From assembly GCA_018292915.2 (NCBI GenBank), contig JACVVK020000379.1:53501-117500 (forward strand): DNA of 64,000 bases, read 5' to 3'. The stretch's first letter is position 1; every line of letters starts with the position of its first letter. The translations under genes were made by a program, and so were the position numbers. The notes beneath the pieces were generated by a model. That model saw nothing but the letters and a program-made list of their open reading frames with translations. It was not told the DNA's origin and made no database searches. Shown in pieces: positions 58,514-64,000 of this stretch. The DNA comes from Batillaria attramentaria. Its lineage: Eukaryota; Mollusca; Gastropoda; Batillariidae.

Positions 58514-58514
<1 letters not shown>
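57973..58514. other. Gene-free spacer
   Basis: Unique-looking DNA; nothing recognised. Confidence 0.4.
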
Positions 58515-58545
<31 letters not shown>

Positions 58546-58644
58546 ACAGTATTGGGGATTGTGTTTGTCTGCAGCAAAGATAGTAGACACAATCTTTGTC
58601 TGCGATCAGCAGAAGCGAATCTGGAAAAGGAGGTCGGGACGGGT

Positions 58645-58675
<31 letters not shown>

Positions 58676-59100
58676 GGAGGGGGGCAGGTTATATGGGGTT
58701 CTAACCCCGCCCCCCCCCCCCCCCATTTAAAAAATTAAAAGCAATAGAACTCGGTAATAATGAAAAAGACGCCCCCCCCCCCCAAATAAATAAATAAATA
58801 AAATGAAAAAAAAGTTAATCTATTAAAAACCCAACAAACAAAAACAATCAGACAAACAACAACAAACACACCCCCCCCCCCCCCCCAAAAAAAAAAACCA
58901 AAAACCAACAACAACCAACAACAACAACAAAACAAACAAACAAACAAACAAAAAACCTACAACAAACAAAGAAACCAAACAACAACCAAACAACAACAAC
59001 AACCAACCAACCAAACAAACAAACAAACACACAACAACAACAACAACGACAAAAACCACAACAAACAAACAAACGACAAAACAACAACACCCACCAGACT
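58515..59100. repeat. Poly-G/poly-C tracts and A/C-rich low-complexity zone
   Basis: G tracts at 58515-58544 and 58659-58684, C tracts at 58709-58724, 58772-58783 and 58870-58886, then AAC/AAAC repeats to 59090. Confidence 0.85.
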
Positions 59101-60372
59101 GCACAAATAATACATTTTAGACATATTTTTAAATATGATATTTCCCTTCCCTTCCCACAAATCCTCATATTGTGGGGTGCTATGGCCGCTACAGCTGTAG
59201 AGGGCTCAGACACATCGCGTATCCGGCTCTGCGCTTCGGGTCTTCGGCAATATCATGAACATGCCGATGCTAAACATGAACTTTACTCTATAGCGCCCCT
59301 AGCTCCCCCTTCAGACAAGTGATCCGCGTTTGCTCAGACTTGGATGCTCGCTAGGATTTGGATGCAAAAGCCGAGTTTACATAGATCTATGTTTATTCTT
59401 TTTTCGTTTGGGGTTTAGCTTTGTAGAAAACGGACTTTGAATGCTTTAGGTGGGGAAGGGGAGGGGGGAGTAGGAGAGTAAAGCGAAGGTGAAGGACGGC
59501 GGGGGGGGGGGGGAGGATGTGTGGGAAAGGGGATGAATGAAGAATGGAAGCAGACATTTGGCGGAGGAAAGAGGCGGGTGGGGGCGAAGGGGTTTGAGGG
59601 TGGTCAGTGAATAAATAAATCTCCCTTCTCACTTGCTGAATGTGTGATCCTGTTTCCTGTAGCTGCATAAAAAAAAATCAAGTGTCTCGCAGATGCTGGG
59701 TTCAATTTAACGGAGCTTAGAAAAAAGATTGTTATTGTTCTGGAAGCGTAAGATAAAGACGTCGATGTTCCAGATGCACAACGTCCCGTTCTCCGCTGTT
59801 TCCCAAACGTCTGCAATGGACCCCATTTGATGTAACTACCAGCCTACAGACAGCGTTAGCATATCTTTTTTTATGGCGATATTATGGGCATCCACGTTTT
59901 GACTATCTCCCGCATACACAAACGGTGCACCGATGCATGTACAAATTGAGTTTGTCTCCATGCAGAATGCACCATGTGTCCCCCCCCCTCCCCCCTCCGG
60001 CTCCCCCTCCCCTTCCCACCTCTCTCTCTCTCTCTCTCTCTCGCATATCAGACAGCATACGTCACGTCAGAATGTTTGCGCAAATTCGATTAGGCGTTGC
60101 ATATTTTGCACGCGCCATATATCTGATCTAGCCGGTGTGTTATTTATTGTTATCACCCGGTGTTCATTCCCTGTGGAAAAGTGTCTGCAGAGCTCCTTGT
60201 GTTTTGCTAGTTGCATGGAATTCTTCAGACCCTTAGATCTGAAAAACACGCTTTCGTTTTTTTTTTTTTTTAATTATTTTTTATATTGTTATTATTACTG
60301 AAAAAAGAAAACTAGAAGGGGGCTGTTCTGTCCGAGGATGAAGGGACGGAAGTTCTATCGTTGTGTGCTTAG
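59101..60372. other. Gene-free stretch
   Basis: G-rich tract at 59455-59515, CT run at 60021-60041, T tract at 60257-60270. No gene recognised. Confidence 0.45.
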
Positions 60373-60565
60373 TGGTAATAATAATAATGATAATAATAAT
60401 AATAATGATGATGATAATGATGATGATGATGATAAATAAATTTATAATAATAATAATAAGTAAATTCCTTACAACTACTGATGATGATGATGATGATAAT
60501 AATAACTTGATATTAATAATAATAATAATTAACTAAATTATTAATAATAATCATTAACTAAATTC

Positions 60566-60600
<35 letters not shown>

Positions 60601-60742
60601 TAACTAAATTATTAATAATAATCATTAACTAAATTATTAATAATAACAATAATAATAATCACCAAATAGCTAATTATACTACTACTCCTCCTCAATAAAT
60701 ATATTCAGATTAACAATAATAATAAGAAGAAGAAGAAGAAGA
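60373..60742. repeat. AAT/GAT trinucleotide-rich zone
   Basis: AAT and GAT runs with a repeated linker AATTAACTAAATTATTAATA then ATAATCATTAACTAAATT. Confidence 0.9.
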
Positions 60743-60834
60743 TTGTATTGTATTGTATTGTATTGTATTGTATTGTATTGTATTGTATTGTATTGTATTG
60801 TATTGTATTGTATTGTATTGTATTGTATTGTATT
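60743..60834. repeat. TATTG pentanucleotide array
   Basis: About 18 perfect TATTG units. Confidence 0.97.
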
Positions 60835-61499
60835 GCTGCTGTTTGCTATTTTTACGTTCATAATTTATCCCATTGCTCTGGTACTATTCGTGCTAAGTGC
60901 ATTTTTTTCCAGCAGGCTTCAACTTCATGTGGTGGTTAACTCCTTACTGTCCACACACGAATCACATCCTGAATCAAAATCGTCACAACACAAGACAGCA
61001 CTAGACAACACTATTATGCAACCTCGAGGCCAGCAGTCCGTGCGAGAGACAGCGCAACGTGCCGTCATATTGCGTCACACGCCGGCGAGCGGTCGACGCT
61101 AGCCAGAGAGCTCGGCGATTTCGCACCCTCTTGTGAATACCGCGGTCACTCGCTAGTTCGGGTATTGGCCATGTAATAGCTAACGGCACACTCAGTCGGG
61201 CCCCCTTACAACTTGCCCCAAGCACTTCCCACTGGCGTGAGGGCGGTAGACAACAAGAGACAAGTCCCGTTACAACGAGCATGAAACCACGTGTGACGTA
61301 CTCACAGTCGTATGAGCCACACACAAGACTGCCCTGAGCAGGCAAAGGGGTTATGCGAGATTATGCAATCTCCTGCGGGCTGGGCGAGGCAAGGGAAGGG
61401 ATAGGGCCTCATGGAGAGTGCCCACGCCTTGCGTAATAGTGTTGTGGAGTGGTGTCTAGTGCTGTTTAGTGGTCTCGTGAGTTTTGGTAAGTCTTGAGT

Positions 61500-61530
<31 letters not shown>

Positions 61531-62489
61531 TTGGGCTGTGAACAGTTAGGAGTTAAAGTCCCTACTGCGGGATTTTGCACGTGTTGCAGCACTGCTCGTC
61601 CGTGTAACGGGATTTGACGCGTAGGGACAGACTACGCGAGCCAACCAAAACAAGGAAAGAAAATGGGGAAAATAGATCAGACAATCAGCATCTAGGACAG
61701 CCATCCGGTATAAAATCTGCATGCTGTTAGTGTCGAAGAACAGACAAACAACATTTAACGCACATGCACAGCCGTTCAGTGTACAATTTGCATACACGGC
61801 CGATCATAACCCTGAACTATTGTCACTGAGGTCAGTAGGCCCTTGTCTTGTCTCCATAATGCGGTTGTTTCGAAATGATACGTCCAGGCAAGAACAAAGA
61901 ACTGATTTCCCCGCTAATGTTTATGGAACATGTTTATCTGAAATCACTCGGGGTGGAGGGGGGAGGGGGGGAGGGCGTGGGGGGGGGGGGGGTGGAGGAT
62001 CGACTGATCTCGATGCCACGCCGAAGATATTTAGTTATCCTGAAAAAGGGTTGGTTGGTTGGTTTAAACAGTTTTTATTCATTTTGAACAAATATAAAAA
62101 TGCACTCTCACAATTTTCACAAGCCGAGCACAACAAGTCAAAAGCTTATAAATGTGCTCATAAGTACAAAAACATTTGCGGCGGAGGCGGCAGATACAGT
62201 ATTATGATAAGACAGATCTGTAAAGAAAAAGATAGGAAGAAAGGGGATAGAGAGAATGGCCAATTCTTAGTGTGCCGGTTGGTTGGTTGGTTGGTTGGTT
62301 AACTGGGATTTATCGTCCACGCCACAACGAGATGACTGCAGACGGTCCTAGGGGACAGGTTATTGGGGCTGGGGATAGCTACCCTAACTGTACAGTCCAG
62401 CTGAACACTTATTCAATCCAGTCAGACTGCCAGGTCGGCCACATTTTATGTATCCTTGACTGTTATGGACAAGTTACACAAACAGATCC
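60835..62489. other. Gene-free stretch
   Basis: GT run plus G tract at 61498-61530, G-rich tract at 61952-61993, GGTT runs at 62050-62063 and 62278-62300. 60960-61460 is GC-richer unique DNA. No gene recognised. Confidence 0.4.
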
Positions 62490-62589
62490 GGTTCACATCA
62501 GTTGAAACACACCTGAAAAAGGGCCAAAGTGCCCGGATTATAAAGCGCGTAGGCCCTTTTTGCAGATGGCGGCAGATTTGCAAAGTAAA

Positions 62590-62705
62590 GAAACAATTCC
62601 CGTATGGGATGGGAAGTTTAACTCAATTCCTATCAAGTAAGTTCAGGGTTGTGCAAAAATGGCCTCACTAAAAAACAACAACAACAACAACAACAACAAC
62701 ATTTA
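62590..62705 (+). repeat. Dispersed repeat family C, diverged copy 3
   Basis: TTTAACTCAATTCCTATCAA then GTAAGTTCAGGGTTGTGCA and GGCCTCACTA correspond in order to 2950-3006, followed by a CAA run. Confidence 0.55.
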
Positions 62706-62899
62706 TTTTAAAAAATCCTAATTAATTTATGTCTGCATTTAAATTTGGCTTAGTTGCGGTGTTGCACTTTGATGATACTCTTGTTTGCTGCTGTATGAGC
62801 CGTCAAAGTACCGTACATCTTGCCAAAACTGCAAAAGAGTCAAAAACAATGGACACTCATGCGCGGTACGAAATGTGTTAATGTGCAAACTTCTTCTTG

Positions 62900-63078
62900 T
62901 GCGTGCGTGCGTGTGTGCCCGAGGGCAAGACAGGCACCGCTAACGAGTCTGCACGTGATTTTGACTCGATTTGGAAAGGTAAGCTCGAACCAAATTCAGT
63001 CCTGCCCACCAGGGACCCGAACCTCGCAGCTCAGGATTCGAAGTCGAATACCTTAACCACCAGACAAAATCCCATGTC
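62900..63078 (-). mobile_element. SINE family D copy (tRNA head)
   Basis: On the minus strand: TCTGGTGGTTAAGG, B box GAGGTTCGGGTCCC, then GAGTCAAAATCACGTGCAGA + CTCG. This is the same central block as at 10263 and 52061. Confidence 0.75.
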
Positions 63079-63294
63079 ATGAGTCTGCTCAGTTGGGCGG
63101 TTGATCCAGTCGAACGAGTCTCGCACCATTTGTCTCTCTCTCGCCCTGATTATTATTTCTGGTGGGTCTTATCTCGCGTAGATCAGACAGGTCCTGTTTG
63201 TCGACCTGAAGTCAGTCAAGGACCTCTCTCCCTACTGCCCACCCTTCATTGTACTGCACCGGTCACGTGTCTGCCTACCATAGTCTATTGCACA

Positions 63295-63297
<3 letters not shown>

Positions 63298-63329
<32 letters not shown>

Positions 63330-63350
63330 CTCTCTCTCTCTCTCTCTCTG

Positions 63351-63430
<80 letters not shown>
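63298..63430. repeat. CA/CT/CA compound microsatellite
   Basis: CA run, CT run, then a ~74-base CA run. Confidence 0.95.
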
Positions 63431-63431
<1 letters not shown>

Positions 63432-64000
63432 CATTGGAAGAGGCACACCGGATGGATTCAGCTCCACAGTAAATTCACTTTTTCTCTGCTTGTACATCTG
63501 CCGCATTTCAAAATCATTTCCTTCCGTTGCACTCCTTTATAACACAATTTCAAAGCGAACCCCATTTCATTTTAATTAACAGCTTGAGGTTCTGTTCCCA
63601 CCGTCTGGAACTTCCGGTCCAAACGATAATGTAGGTGAAACGGAGTTCTTTGAGAGGTCGCGCATGATCTCAGATGTTGTCCAGGATGTTAACAAACTTC
63701 ACTCGACACTGCATGTCATCAGCAGTGTATTAATTAATGGGGATGCTACAGCGGGCATTTCACTTAGCTACGTCAAAGAAAGTAGGGTATTAGCGTTCTG
63801 TCAGAAGAGGAGGTAAAAGCTTCTAATTTCGTCTCACCCTGGTTTCACGGTGCTTCAACATTTAACATTTTCACTGATGAAACGCACATCTTTCAGCAAT
63901 TTGTTTTTATTTATTTATTTATTTATTTTCTTTTGCTGCCTCATCTATTAGCTTGCTCCAGTCGTATTCCTCCCGGGTCATGGGTAGAATCCACGGAGGG
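63431..64000. other. Gene-free right edge
   Basis: Unique-looking DNA with a short TTTA run at 63905-63928. No gene recognised; an exon continuing beyond the edge cannot be excluded. Confidence 0.4.

Overview
The window looks like nuclear DNA from a lophotrochozoan animal, most likely a marine gastropod mollusc. The evidence is spliced genes with GT-AG introns, long CA/GA/TATG microsatellites, many tRNA-derived SINEs, a 5S-rRNA-headed SINE and an RTE-type LINE. The taxon is inferred from style; no species marker was seen. Almost all of the 64 kb is non-coding.

Only two host protein genes can be supported, and they sit head to head near the middle. On the minus strand, three coding exons (34113-37592) encode a 407-residue class A GPCR of the Moody/Tre1-like type. 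On the plus strand, three coding exons (38710-41642) encode a 57-residue ribosomal protein eL29. The start codons are about 1.1 kb apart, so the space between probably holds both promoters. The only other complete coding region is the endonuclease-reverse transcriptase of an RTE-type LINE (45527-48800, minus), which is full length, open throughout and bounded by a perfect 13-bp target-site duplication.

Layout. 0-12 kb: SINEs, LINE 3' fragments, a 300-bp terminal-inverted-repeat element with a 10-bp duplication, and microsatellites. 12-13 kb: a long inverted repeat with ~245-bp arms. 15-17 kb: inverted blocks of CA/GT arrays. 19.9-20.3 kb: a 56-bp minisatellite. 20.5-21.5 kb: copies of a DNA-transposon-like repeat also found in an eL29 intron. 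24.9-27.4 kb: very G-rich, partly tandem DNA. 28.8-31.2 kb: a palindromic repeat, then a 2-kb hAT-like element that contains a second one. 31.86-32.98 kb: a Helentron/pearl-like non-autonomous element whose core is seven ~146-bp units carrying nuclear-receptor-type half-sites. 34-42 kb: the two host genes. 42-45 kb: palindromic repeat, CRE-rich tandem repeat and SINEs. 45.5-48.8 kb: the RTE element. 50-52.4 kb: a SINE split by a 518-bp hAT-like element, a MITE and a 5S-headed SINE. 53-64 kb: microsatellites and scattered SINE/LINE remnants.

No operon-like cooperation exists here. The coherent biology is transposon ecology: a LINE that could still supply retrotransposition enzymes, many SINE copies with clear target-site duplications, and several non-autonomous DNA elements without a transposase in the window. 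I found no new multi-gene system. The strongest novel leads are the half-site array, the nested 5-6 bp-duplication elements, and the SINE central domain shared between 5S and tRNA heads.
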